Origin: a virus
Virus record (IMG/VR): IMGVR_UViG_3300025913_000957
Coordinates: 1-36,119 of that record
Strand: one strand, 5' to 3'
Length of the DNA stretch: 36,119 bases
Shown: one piece after another, positions 1 through 7,907 of the stretch
Position numbering within the stretch: position 1 is the stretch's first letter
Layout: the number at the start of each line of letters is the position of its first letter
Made by a program: the position numbers and the translations under genes
Notes under the pieces: model-generated
What the model saw: the letters and a program-made list of their open reading frames with translations, nothing else
Databases searched by the model: none
What the model was told of the DNA's origin: nothing

Positions 1-231
1 CTAAAGTGGGATTCTGAGCTGTCTCAATCGCTCGAGGTATTCCTTGGAGTCCGCAACATCGGCAGGATCAATCGGGCTGGCATAAGTCTTCCCGTCCTCG
101 TAGCCCTCAACACACCTTTTTTGTATTTGAATGAGTCTGCTCAACCTCAGAACACGAACTGCGTAAGAGATGTTCTTGTCTAGAAACTCCGCAGTTTCAC
201 GGTTGAACTCTTGTTCCAGCCCAGGCCTCAT
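1..231 (-). CDS. Hypothetical small protein (76 aa)
   Basis: I do not recognise this protein. It is hydrophilic, mixed-charge and probably helical, with a Leu/Arg-rich middle (RVLRLSRLIQIQKR) and no membrane segment or Cys cluster. I chose the ATG at 229-231 because GAGGG lies just upstream, overlapping the TGA of the preceding gene, which suggests translational coupling. A GTG at 274-276 would add 15 residues but would overlap the preceding gene by 35 bases. It is the last minus-strand gene in the window; its TAG occupies bases 1-3. It could belong to the phage or to flanking chromosome. Confidence 0.6.
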   Translation of the reverse strand: MRPGLEQEFNRETAEFLDKNISYAVRVLRLSRLIQIQKRCVEGYEDGKTYASPIDPADVADSKEYLERLRQLRIPL

Positions 232-241
232 TGAAATTCCC

Positions 242-772
242 TCAGAAACATTTCCAAGTAGGAGAAATTGAATCACTTATGAGTTCATAGGTCTCCCGAC
301 TCATTGGCATTAGGTCGCTGTCGGAAAGCCCCGTAACGTTCCCGTTGGTGTCAACGATACGCGTCAACTTGAGCGGTATTGTAGTGAGTTTGAAGCCCTG
401 CTTGTCTACCAGATCAACTGACATACTGCAAAGGTCAACACTGCTTAGGAAGGCCGAATCCGCCACATCGGTAGTTGGTTTAGCCTCAAACACCGTCACG
501 ATGTAGCGCAGGACACCCGTCTTCTGGTCACCGGGAATCCAAGAAGTGCGCACTGACAAGATCACTTCCCGAGGATTAGCGGGAAGCGGAGCAAACTGCT
601 GATTACCGCGGTAGTGTGCGGCGGAGTAGTCAGGCAATGCGGCCTTGGCAGCCGTAGCCGGATGGATGTAGTTGCGCACGGCCATGAACACGCCATAACC
701 GGCAAAGCAGAAGATGGCCGTGACGAGCCAGCCTAGAATGGTCCAACCGAATCCTGGAGATTCTTCTGACAT
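242..772 (-). CDS. Membrane-anchored hypothetical protein (176 aa)
   Basis: The protein has one hydrophobic segment at about residues 9-32 (GWTILGWLVTAIFCFAGYGV) after a short acidic N-terminus. About 140 soluble residues follow, rich in beta-type sequence (VILSVRTSW, YIVTVFEAKP) with two Cys. The likely topology is an inner-membrane anchor with a periplasmic domain. I do not recognise the family. It is probably co-transcribed with the 76-residue gene, whose ribosome site overlaps this stop codon. It starts divergently from the zinc-ribbon gene across a 174-base spacer with two dyads. A lysis or superinfection-exclusion role would be conceivable for a membrane protein at the end of a phage genome, but nothing in the sequence shows it. 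Confidence 0.65.
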   Translation of the reverse strand: MSEESPGFGWTILGWLVTAIFCFAGYGVFMAVRNYIHPATAAKAALPDYSAAHYRGNQQFAPLPANPREVILSVRTSWIPGDQKTGVLRYIVTVFEAKPTTDVADSAFLSSVDLCSMSVDLVDKQGFKLTTIPLKLTRIVDTNGNVTGLSDSDLMPMSRETYELISDSISPTWKCF

Positions 773-797
773 AGAAACTTTCGGGAGGGATCGTTAA

Positions 798-849
798 GTG
801 GCTCAATTGTGCCACACAATCAGCGCAAAAACGCAAGCGGTTAAACCGC
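798..849. promoter_or_regulatory. Two dyad-symmetric sites in a divergent spacer
   Basis: The spacer between the divergent genes starting at 772 and 947 holds a near-perfect 18-bp inverted repeat at 798-815 (GTGGCtCAATTGtGCCAC, one mismatched pair) and a 13-bp palindrome at 837-849 (GCGGTTAAACCGC). Such dyads between divergent genes are typical operators. No convincing -35/-10 pair was found, so this is only a candidate control region. Confidence 0.35.
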
Positions 850-946
850 AGAAATACTTTTAGGTCACTTGAAAGATCGGAAGATTTGACCCAATCTAAA
901 GCTACCCCGATGTTCGACCGTAAGTCACTTCCGTGAGAGAAAACAC

Positions 947-1327
947 ATGAGAGACCTGCTTTTTAGAGGAATGAAAGCTTTGAGCGCAAGTTTGAAGGAA
1001 GTTGCCGATGACATGGACCGGCGAGCAGGTGTGACGCGTGCCTCAGTTCCCAAAGTTGAGATTGAGAAAGTATCACATCCTCACCTAACCGAAGCCGTGC
1101 TCAAGTGCGTCTGCGGTCATGAGACAGATTTGATGAAAGAAATGTGCGAAGGCGAGATCATAGACATTGATGACGAATTTGAATGTTCTGAATGTGGCCG
1201 AGAGTATCGGGTCACTGGCCTGACGCCCTTTGAAGTCGATTACTTTAACTCAGAGGCAGAGGAGTACTTCAACAGAGAAGAACCCGACTTTTACTACGAC
1301 GAGCAACACGAAATGGAAAAGGACTAA
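947..1327 (+). CDS. Zinc-ribbon-like acidic protein (126 aa)
   Basis: Cysteines at about residues 54, 56, 80 and 83 (CVCG and CSECG) form a plausible zinc ribbon, with His58 and Cys67 between them. The N-terminal 40 residues are basic and helical, and the last 30 are very acidic and Tyr/Glu-rich. The start follows GAGAG at a good distance. It runs against the late operon, and its TAA overlaps the TAG of the next minus-strand gene within CTAA. Zinc ribbons commonly bind nucleic acid or act as structural modules, but the exact role is unknown. It could be a phage accessory gene expressed from the prophage. Confidence 0.6.
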   Translation: MRDLLFRGMKALSASLKEVADDMDRRAGVTRASVPKVEIEKVSHPHLTEAVLKCVCGHETDLMKEMCEGEIIDIDDEFECSECGREYRVTGLTPFEVDYFNSEAEEYFNREEPDFYYDEQHEMEKD

Positions 1328-1575
1328 GACTTCCTCCACCACCTGCCCAGAGCAGACATCATGTCCTGAAGGATGCTCTCCACTTCTACCTCAGAATCGG
1401 TTGGAACTCTGAGGAGCTTCCGCTCCGCGCTCATCTCTTCCAAAACCTGACCGATGGCGCTCTCAATCACAGAGAGATGGTCCTCAGGGGCAATTTGCTT
1501 CGCCAGTAAAACGATCACCCGACTCTGAACGTAGCGAGCCTGTTCTACCGACATCATCCCGAATCGCTGTGGCAT
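1324..1575 (-). CDS. Hypothetical helical protein (83 aa)
   Basis: The sequence is predicted mostly helical and amphipathic (SVIESAIGQVLEEMSAERKLL), ending in a Trp/Arg-rich tail (GRWWRKS). I recognise no family. It is the first gene after the tail-tip gene on the same strand, separated by 71 bases that contain a hairpin covering its probable ribosome site. In many siphophages lysis genes follow the tail genes, but there is no hydrophobic holin-like segment or enzymatic motif here. It is convergent with the zinc-ribbon gene. Confidence 0.5.
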   Translation of the reverse strand: MPQRFGMMSVEQARYVQSRVIVLLAKQIAPEDHLSVIESAIGQVLEEMSAERKLLRVPTDSEVEVESILQDMMSALGRWWRKS

Positions 1576-1584
1576 TGCCCGTGC

Positions 1585-1608
1585 CCCTGAAACCCTTGTC
1601 TTTCAGGG
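1585..1608 (-). promoter_or_regulatory. Hairpin overlapping a ribosome-binding site
   Basis: CCCTGAAA and TTTCAGGG form a perfect 8-bp stem with an 8-base loop, between the tail-tip gene and the 83-residue gene. In the mRNA the 3' arm contains the AGGGG that would serve as Shine-Dalgarno for the ATG at 1573-1575. The fold could therefore mask that site. There is no T-run, so it is not a good intrinsic terminator. Confidence 0.4.
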
Positions 1609-1646
1609 TGTGCTTTGTGTGACTGAGATCTCCGATGTGTAGCCCT

Positions 1647-4583
1647 TTACTGGATCGAGATTTCGTAAATGAACAACGAGCATGAGGCTCCGCCCGGTGG
1701 AGTACCAGCGGACATCGATGCTGTTGCGTTCACGGTAACCGTGGATAGGTTCGTCCCGGACGGAATCGTGAGTTGATAAACCGACTTGGCAAACGTGCCA
1801 CCGAAGACGGCCAATGAGTGATACGTCCCGCCGATGTTCACACCGAGATTTGCCGAACCGCCAGTACCGGAGATGAATTCAGCCGTGACGGTGATCATCG
1901 TCGATGACGTTGTTGTGACGTTCGGGAACCCGCTCCATGTGCCGTTGCCGTTTGCCGTCTGTGCGGACCCGCCTATATCCGTCCACCACGTCGCATTGAC
2001 CATCGCATACGTCGTCACATCGAGGTCATACGCACGGTTCGTTGACGTTGATGTCGTGGTGCCCGAATCCGTGAACGTCGAAGGCAAGTACGACTGGTTA
2101 TAGGTCGGCGTCGTAATTGAGCCGATGACATACGCACCGGGTACACCCGTGTAGTCAGCTTGATTCTGCGTTGCAATCGGTGTGATTATTCCACCCAAGA
2201 AATTCGGGTCGAAGTAGTACACGGTGTATCGCTGACCCGTATTCAGTCCCGTGATGATGTTCGGTGACGGTGTGCAGCTTACCGTCAGAACACCTAGTGT
2301 CGAATCGAAGTTATCGACCGTGATCTGAGCGGCTGTAGGCGAAATAGCCTGAGCCGTGAGCACGTTCTGACCGAGGAACGGGTTCCCGACCTTGCCCGGC
2401 ACGTGTGCGACCGGGGCACCGGAGAATACAGCCGAGACGACCGGGATGACGTTCACCGACGCTTCAACCCATTCACTCGGTACGTTTGCATGGTTCACCG
2501 CACGGACCTGAACGTTGTAGTCTTCTCCATCGATCACGGAACCGATGGACAGGTGGTCAACCGTTGCAGAGACCTTTGTTAATCCTGTCCACACCGTAGC
2601 GGTAGACAACTGGTACTGCACTTCAAGGTGTCCACCGAAGACCACGTTCGCGTCGTTGGGAACATCCCAACGCACGTAGATGGTGTTCGACACACGACCA
2701 TCCGCACCTGTAATGACAGTGGACGGATAGACGATGCCGTCAATCGTTGCGCCGTATCCGGAGTACGCGACAACATTCTCAGGTGGAGCACACACGCTGT
2801 TACCGACCGACTGAGGTTCTTTGTAGCCCTGCGGCGTCAGTTGCTCCGTGACAAGCCAGTCATAGATAGACGAGTCCGTCTCAGCGAGGTCTAGCTCCAC
2901 ATATGGCGTGAGAGCGCCGTTGTCCTTCTGCTCGAAGCCGAGCTTAGACGAGAGGACTTCGAAGTTCTTGTTCACCCACGTGTAGCGAGGATGCGTCAAT
3001 TGAATCACATCGAGAGCCACGGCCTGATATGCCTTCAACGTGAAGCGAGTGGTGAGCCGCATCTGATTGCGGAGCCTGAGCAAGGCAATCTTCGCCAGTC
3101 GCTGAGCTACGGCTGAGGAATTCGTACATGGGAAGTTCGTCTCAAGGAAGATTCGTTCTCCGCCGTCTTCGGCTAGGTACGGATCAGAGGCGTACCCGTG
3201 AGTGGCGTCCTGCATGTACGGCGGAATGTCCGCTTGCTGGTAATCATTTTCAGGGGACGACATTGCGCCTTTGACTGCATTCGCCGTGTCTCGAATACTC
3301 AGACGCGGCTTGAAGTGGATAGCACCGACAATGTCGCTGTCATTCAACTGAAGCGTGGGAGCAACCCAAGCGCCGGGGACGATGTTGTACGTTCCGCCCT
3401 GATACGAGATGCGCCCGGCACACGAGGACAGCAGATTCTTGAGAATGTTGCCGCGTGAGTCGTTCAACAGGAACGCCGTGTCACACGTGTAACGCTTCGT
3501 GAAGCCGCCCTGAGCCAGCGGTACGAGTTCGTCACAGACGTTTGCCGCCGCTATAAGCTGTGCGGTCGGGATGTCCGTACCGATAGTAAGACCGAAGCCG
3601 CCTTTAGACGTGGGCAGTGACAGGAAGTCAGCGATGCAGAGAGCCGGGTTGTTCGAGAACCCGCGAATCCCCGTGCGAGGGTCAAGGATGTCATTCTTGC
3701 CGTTGATGACGAAGCTGAGGTTAGGAATCGAGGATGGGAACACAGCATCGTCGTAGCCCATCTGAACGTACACCAGAGTGCGGCCTAAGCAGAGGTCGTT
3801 GTGTCCCCACGTGGTACCCGCGTTAAGCAGTGTCGAGAACGTCGTCGTGTGGTTGCCAGTCAGAAACGACACACGAATCTTGTCCTTATAGTCCGCGTAG
3901 AGCGTCCGCATGTAGCCACCGGATGTGGAGCCGTCTGTTCCGCCGCACACGTAGGTGAATGTAGAGTTATCAGCCGGGTTAGGCTGTGCGATGACCCACG
4001 TGCCGTTGTAGCTGTTGTCAGCAACGTTCGTGATCTGAATCTCAGTTCCGTCAAGATTAGGAACGCCGCTCGTGATCTGGAACGTCACGACGCCGCTACT
4101 CCGCGTCATGTTGATGATGTTAACCTTCAACTGAGTCGGCGAAAAGCTGACGTAGTCGGAGCCGGACGGAGTCATCAACACTTGCTTACCGTCAATGCGA
4201 AGTTGCCAGGAGCCGAGAGCACACGGATGAGCGGCTAGGCAATATACGCGGTGGAGTTGTTTGTCATTTGATGTCGAACCCGATACACCTGTGTTGTTGT
4301 TCGACTCTTCGAATATCTTGACGCCACCGACCTTCTGAGTGCCGTAGACATACGACCACGGAGCGATAGGGGTGGTGACTGCGACTGCGATTCCGCCCTG
4401 ATTCTTCGCGAGTGCGGATGCAACTCCAGTTAGAACCTGTGAAGCTCCGAACGAAGCGAGAGCGCCAGCGGCTGCACCTTGGGACAGGTACAGTCCAGCG
4501 ATTGCGATACCGCCAACCGGAACGACGAACGCGGCTCCAATGGCTGCGGCTCCGATGGCTACTTCTGCTATGGCTTTGCCCAT
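1647..4583 (-). CDS. Tail tip / host-specificity protein, J-like (978 aa)
   Basis: This is the large central tail-tip protein that contacts the host at the end of the tail. The N-terminal 50 residues are Ala/Gly-rich and hydrophobic. A PIAPWSYVYGTQKVGG segment and a domain of about 450 residues follow, as in phage lambda J-like proteins. A fibronectin-III-like domain lies near residues 600-720 (the SEWVEASVNV end is typical), then a Thr/Ser/Gly-rich beta region that probably forms the distal receptor-binding part. Length and position (last structural gene, directly after an NlpC/P60-like gene) match the family. The ATG directly follows the TAA of the preceding gene and has AGGA upstream. The call rests on domain style and synteny. 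Confidence 0.8.
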   Translation of the reverse strand: MGKAIAEVAIGAAAIGAAFVVPVGGIAIAGLYLSQGAAAGALASFGASQVLTGVASALAKNQGGIAVAVTTPIAPWSYVYGTQKVGGVKIFEESNNNTGVSGSTSNDKQLHRVYCLAAHPCALGSWQLRIDGKQVLMTPSGSDYVSFSPTQLKVNIINMTRSSGVVTFQITSGVPNLDGTEIQITNVADNSYNGTWVIAQPNPADNSTFTYVCGGTDGSTSGGYMRTLYADYKDKIRVSFLTGNHTTTFSTLLNAGTTWGHNDLCLGRTLVYVQMGYDDAVFPSSIPNLSFVINGKNDILDPRTGIRGFSNNPALCIADFLSLPTSKGGFGLTIGTDIPTAQLIAAANVCDELVPLAQGGFTKRYTCDTAFLLNDSRGNILKNLLSSCAGRISYQGGTYNIVPGAWVAPTLQLNDSDIVGAIHFKPRLSIRDTANAVKGAMSSPENDYQQADIPPYMQDATHGYASDPYLAEDGGERIFLETNFPCTNSSAVAQRLAKIALLRLRNQMRLTTRFTLKAYQAVALDVIQLTHPRYTWVNKNFEVLSSKLGFEQKDNGALTPYVELDLAETDSSIYDWLVTEQLTPQGYKEPQSVGNSVCAPPENVVAYSGYGATIDGIVYPSTVITGADGRVSNTIYVRWDVPNDANVVFGGHLEVQYQLSTATVWTGLTKVSATVDHLSIGSVIDGEDYNVQVRAVNHANVPSEWVEASVNVIPVVSAVFSGAPVAHVPGKVGNPFLGQNVLTAQAISPTAAQITVDNFDSTLGVLTVSCTPSPNIITGLNTGQRYTVYYFDPNFLGGIITPIATQNQADYTGVPGAYVIGSITTPTYNQSYLPSTFTDSGTTTSTSTNRAYDLDVTTYAMVNATWWTDIGGSAQTANGNGTWSGFPNVTTTSSTMITVTAEFISGTGGSANLGVNIGGTYHSLAVFGGTFAKSVYQLTIPSGTNLSTVTVNATASMSAGTPPGGASCSLFIYEISIQ

Positions 4584-5012
4584 TTAAATCCTGTATGCGT
4601 GTGTTGCGAGTGAGAGAGGAACGCGAAGCAAGCCGTGTCTGTACGGCGTCAATACTTCCGTTCCATGCATTGCGACGATGCCCAGAGTGGAGCGGCGTCC
4701 GGACTTGAGGACGACCGCATCACCACGTTGAGCACAGAGAACAGGTACTTCAAAGAAGCCGTGTTCCTCCGCGAGATGTTGAGCGACCGCTTCCATCGTC
4801 GGAAACCCACAAAGTGCTTTGATTTCAGCGAATGCCTCTGTACGAGTCGTGTACTTCCCTCGCAGGGAAGCTGCTACGTCAATGCCCGTCATGGACTCGA
4901 TAGCGCCAGCGGCGAATAGACCGCAATCTAAGGTTCCGTACTTGAACCTCGTGTGAGCACAAGTGACGATGTAGCTGCTCAGCCGTGTTTGCCAGTCGGG
5001 AAGCCTAGACAT
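4584..5012 (-). CDS. NlpC/P60-like phage tail protein (DUF6950 type, 142 aa)
   Basis: The segment around Cys30 (GTLDCGLFAAGAIESMTGID) matches the phage DUF6950 group, related to the NlpC/P60 cysteine peptidases that tailed phages carry next to the J-like gene. The later pattern QRGDAVVLKSG, then LGIVAMHG with His116, fits the second half of the fold. Known relatives are thought to cleave or bind peptidoglycan at the tail tip during DNA entry. Catalytic competence here is inferred, since only the Cys and a candidate His are visible. It overlaps the preceding gene by 8 bases and abuts the tail-tip gene. It is the only visible cell-wall-acting candidate in the window. Confidence 0.75.
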   Translation of the reverse strand: MSRLPDWQTRLSSYIVTCAHTRFKYGTLDCGLFAAGAIESMTGIDVAASLRGKYTTRTEAFAEIKALCGFPTMEAVAQHLAEEHGFFEVPVLCAQRGDAVVLKSGRRSTLGIVAMHGTEVLTPYRHGLLRVPLSLATHAYRI

Positions 5013-5622
5013 TGTTCACAGACGATGGCATTCTTCCCCAGAACGTCACACGTTCAATCAGACCGGGCACGTGAGAGAAGCCGGTGTCCACCGTTGTCGA
5101 TGGAAGGTGAAGCCGGGTGAGCGTGTCAGCCAAATCCATTTGCTGGTCGTCCGCCGTGAAGCGGCGATAGCAGGGTCTGTTCAAATCCACGAGGACGTTC
5201 TCCAGCGAGATGCTCACGGTGCAATGTTGCCCGTCGTCTGTCATCTCCGGTGCGTCCATCTTGCCTTGATACGACAGAATCGGGTCAGCGATGAGAGAAC
5301 CGTCCGCGTTGTAACAGGCCATCCAGATGTTGCAAGTTCCGAGGAGCCTGACTTCGTATGCGACTTCGAGAACGAGCGCCGAAGGAATTCCGGACAACGA
5401 CACGACGACATTCTTCGCTTCAACGTCCGAGTCTTCGCTAATCTCTGACACAGCACCGAGAGTGCCGACGCCAGTGAACGTCATCCCGTTCCATGTCATG
5501 TTTCCGATGCCAGACCACAGGTAGTAAGTGTTATCGCCGAATGTCAATTGAACGAACAGAGCGAGACGAACGTCCGAACTCGTGAGAGCGGCAATCATTG
5601 CGGGAGTCATCAGCCGAGGCAT
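5005..5622 (-). CDS. Distal tail / baseplate hub protein (DUF2163-like, 205 aa)
   Basis: The N-terminus MTPAMIAALTS, the strand-rich segment TWNGMTFTGVGTLG and the later DPILSYQGKMD resemble the DUF2163 / phiJL001 gp84-like tail family, found between the distal tail protein and the NlpC/P60 gene in gene-transfer agents and siphophages. These proteins form the hub ring at the tail tip. The gene starts inside the stop of the preceding gene (TAATG) and overlaps the next by 8 bases, so it is tightly coupled. No catalytic motif is seen. The family assignment is from sequence style and gene order. Confidence 0.65.
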   Translation of the reverse strand: MPRLMTPAMIAALTSSDVRLALFVQLTFGDNTYYLWSGIGNMTWNGMTFTGVGTLGAVSEISEDSDVEAKNVVVSLSGIPSALVLEVAYEVRLLGTCNIWMACYNADGSLIADPILSYQGKMDAPEMTDDGQHCTVSISLENVLVDLNRPCYRRFTADDQQMDLADTLTRLHLPSTTVDTGFSHVPGLIERVTFWGRMPSSVNNV

Positions 5623-6725
5623 TAGAGCGCCTCCCTGATACGCAACGGTGACACCCCATACGAGCCTGGTGTCACGCTGGACTTGTTTCCGCTGCTCCCC
5701 ACGAGTCGGAACAAACCCTTGCAGTTCCGCGTCTGGATGTTTGCTCCATCTGCGGGTAGATCACGGATGTTCGGCCATACAGGGATTGTCGCGTTGCCGT
5801 ATCCATCGCAAGAGACGGACGCGGTGACGCGGTACATGCGGACGCCCACCTGAATGTAGTCGCCGGGCAGAAGTACACCGTAGGTGGTCACAGTGGGATT
5901 GCACGCGTTTACTTCGCTGAAGCACCACGCCGTTGAACTCGTGCTCGATGACACCGCGTAATCAATCGTGAAGTATGCGGTGAGCGGAGGAGCATTCACG
6001 GTCACGCTCTGTGCTTGCCAGTTTCCATTCGCGACAGCAAAGTTCGAGACCGTTGTGCTGAGCAGCGTGTTGGCGAATGTCCAGCAGTTGATACGGAGAC
6101 AGGCAAACCCTGTCGCACCCACGAAGCCAATTCCCATACATGAGGCTGTGAGAGTGTTTCCGGGACTACACGGAATTTGTGCGCTGTTCACAATGGCTGC
6201 GGTACCGGGGCCAACGTATTTTGCAACGTACTGCTCGCCGCTTGGGCCACCGATGCCAGTAACGACGCTCCATCCTGTCTGAGGAGTCCATCCTGTTGAA
6301 CCTTGCAGGAAAGAAGGATTCGTCAGCGGGTTCGGCCACTGCCACCCATCGGTGACAAGCTGGTAGCCAGTCTGACTAGCACCGTTCACCAGAGGTGAGC
6401 CGACCGCAGTTCCCTTCGGAATCGCAGCTTTTGGATCGCCCATCATGAAGCAGTTCACCGGGCCACGACACGACATGATGAACGCATTGATAGCGTCGTA
6501 GCTGTAACGGTTCATCGCCGGAAACGAGACTTCACCATCGAGGATGGAACACATCCAGTCGTAGGTCTGAGTCTGAAAAGTGAACGGGGACTCATTCACC
6601 GCGACAGACTCTTGAGCGTCCCATTCGATGGACGACGGAGCCGTAACACCGGGCTGAGTGTCCCACGGCGTAGCTACGATGTTCTTCCCGTTGAACGTGC
6701 CGATTGTGCCTGATAGATAGCTCAT
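5622..6725 (-). CDS. Distal tail protein with an inserted beta-sandwich domain (367 aa)
   Basis: The start is the ATG at 6723-6725 (MSYLSGTIGTFNGK), inside the preceding stop as ATGA. A longer in-frame start at 6833 would add a low-quality leader and overlap by 112 bases. The first 125 residues and the last 90 (from LLPGDYIQVGV) look like one phage tail domain, with FPAMNRYSYDAINAF and an Arg/Cys-rich end. Between them lies a segment of about 150 residues starting NPLTNPSFLQGSTGWT, a typical opening of carbohydrate-binding beta-sandwich modules. Position before the DUF2163-like gene suggests a Dit-like role. The insert may help adsorb to glycans. Confidence 0.6.
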   Translation of the reverse strand: MSYLSGTIGTFNGKNIVATPWDTQPGVTAPSSIEWDAQESVAVNESPFTFQTQTYDWMCSILDGEVSFPAMNRYSYDAINAFIMSCRGPVNCFMMGDPKAAIPKGTAVGSPLVNGASQTGYQLVTDGWQWPNPLTNPSFLQGSTGWTPQTGWSVVTGIGGPSGEQYVAKYVGPGTAAIVNSAQIPCSPGNTLTASCMGIGFVGATGFACLRINCWTFANTLLSTTVSNFAVANGNWQAQSVTVNAPPLTAYFTIDYAVSSSTSSTAWCFSEVNACNPTVTTYGVLLPGDYIQVGVRMYRVTASVSCDGYGNATIPVWPNIRDLPADGANIQTRNCKGLFRLVGSSGNKSSVTPGSYGVSPLRIREAL

Positions 6726-7906
6726 TGCAGTTTGAATACTTTCGTGATGTCCGAGACGATGTAGATGGACGCTGTGCCAGCGGTTGACGACACCTGATCT
6801 AGCTGGACTTGTACGTCGGGTCCCGCTGTCCACGAGGAGTGATTGACTGGGATTCCACCAGCGTTCCCGCCCGTCGTCGCGTCAATGCTGCGATATGTGA
6901 CGGGAGTCTGACCTGCCGTCACGTCATAGAGCGTGAAGTAGTCGTACCAGTAGCAGTTTGACGAGTCGCCGTAGGAGCATCCCGGATCACGGTGCCCGTA
7001 CATGATGACGTGGTACCAGTGATTTGAAGTCGGAGTCCACGTGCTGAGGTCGGTTCCGCCACGCATATCCTTAAAAAGGAACTTCTTCCATCCGCTACAT
7101 CCTTGCGGGCAATATGCCCACATCAATAGACCGCGACCCCAGTGGAAGCCCCATCCGAAATATCCGCAGGGGTTGGTCACCGAGCCTGACGAGCATCCGC
7201 TCTGCGCATACGCGGTCGGCGAGGAGTTGTAGTTGACATCGTGTTCGTTGTCCCAAATCTTGCTTGCGTCCGGAGTCATGAAGTAGAAACTCCGCATGAA
7301 CCAGTTCGCCGAATCGAGCGTTGTGGAGTTCGTTCCGTAGTCGGAAGGCCACAGCATGGAAGTGTTCGGGTGTGAGGATGAAGTCGTCTGCGAGAAGAAC
7401 GCTGTTGCGCTCGTAGCACACCCAGCGGGGGATAGACCCGGAAACAATGTCGGGTCATTCGCGTGTGGATCACCGGAGCAGATGGTGTCATACGTGGTGG
7501 TGCCGTATTGATTCGTCTGAGCAGTGACGGAGTCGCTACCACCAGCACCGTGACCGTTGTCTACAGCCTGAATACCTGTGCCTGACGCAGTTGTCGTTAC
7601 GACGCCGCGAGTCGCACAGCCAGCGGCTTCCGCGGATGTCTTGATGGATGACGTTGCCCACAGCTGTCCGGTGGGATCACCGGAAGGCTGCACTACGCCG
7701 CCTGAGCAGCCTGTGCCGAAGTTGCCCAACTGCTTACGCGACGGACTTACACTGATGCCCGTGCTGGTGGCGTTGGACGAGAGGTCAACGCTCATCACGA
7801 CAATTGCAGTCGGATTGTTGCGGCTGCGTGTGTATCCGCCGTACTGAGCAGATGCACACGTCGCCATAAGCGCCCCGATGAGGAGCGCCGTGAATAATCT
7901 AGTCAT
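6722..7906 (-). CDS. Secreted lectin-like protein in the tail cluster (394 aa)
   Basis: A classical Sec signal peptide opens the protein (MTRLFTALLIGALMATCASA, cleavage likely after residue 20). The mature part is Ser/Thr/Gly-rich with many Cys. Its second half (WFMRSFYFMTP, HWYHVIMYGHRD, VQVQLDQVS) resembles a concanavalin-type jelly roll such as LamG or polysaccharide-lyase-like domains. I see no convincing catalytic motif, so lectin is safer than enzyme. It lies between the tailspike and the distal tail gene, overlapping the latter by ATGA, so it is transcribed with the tail operon although it should be exported. The ribosome site is weak, and translation may be coupled to the preceding gene. 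It could bind or degrade surface glycans. Confidence 0.55.
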   Translation of the reverse strand: MTRLFTALLIGALMATCASAQYGGYTRSRNNPTAIVVMSVDLSSNATSTGISVSPSRKQLGNFGTGCSGGVVQPSGDPTGQLWATSSIKTSAEAAGCATRGVVTTTASGTGIQAVDNGHGAGGSDSVTAQTNQYGTTTYDTICSGDPHANDPTLFPGLSPAGCATSATAFFSQTTSSSHPNTSMLWPSDYGTNSTTLDSANWFMRSFYFMTPDASKIWDNEHDVNYNSSPTAYAQSGCSSGSVTNPCGYFGWGFHWGRGLLMWAYCPQGCSGWKKFLFKDMRGGTDLSTWTPTSNHWYHVIMYGHRDPGCSYGDSSNCYWYDYFTLYDVTAGQTPVTYRSIDATTGGNAGGIPVNHSSWTAGPDVQVQLDQVSSTAGTASIYIVSDITKVFKLQ

Positions 7907-7907
7907 T

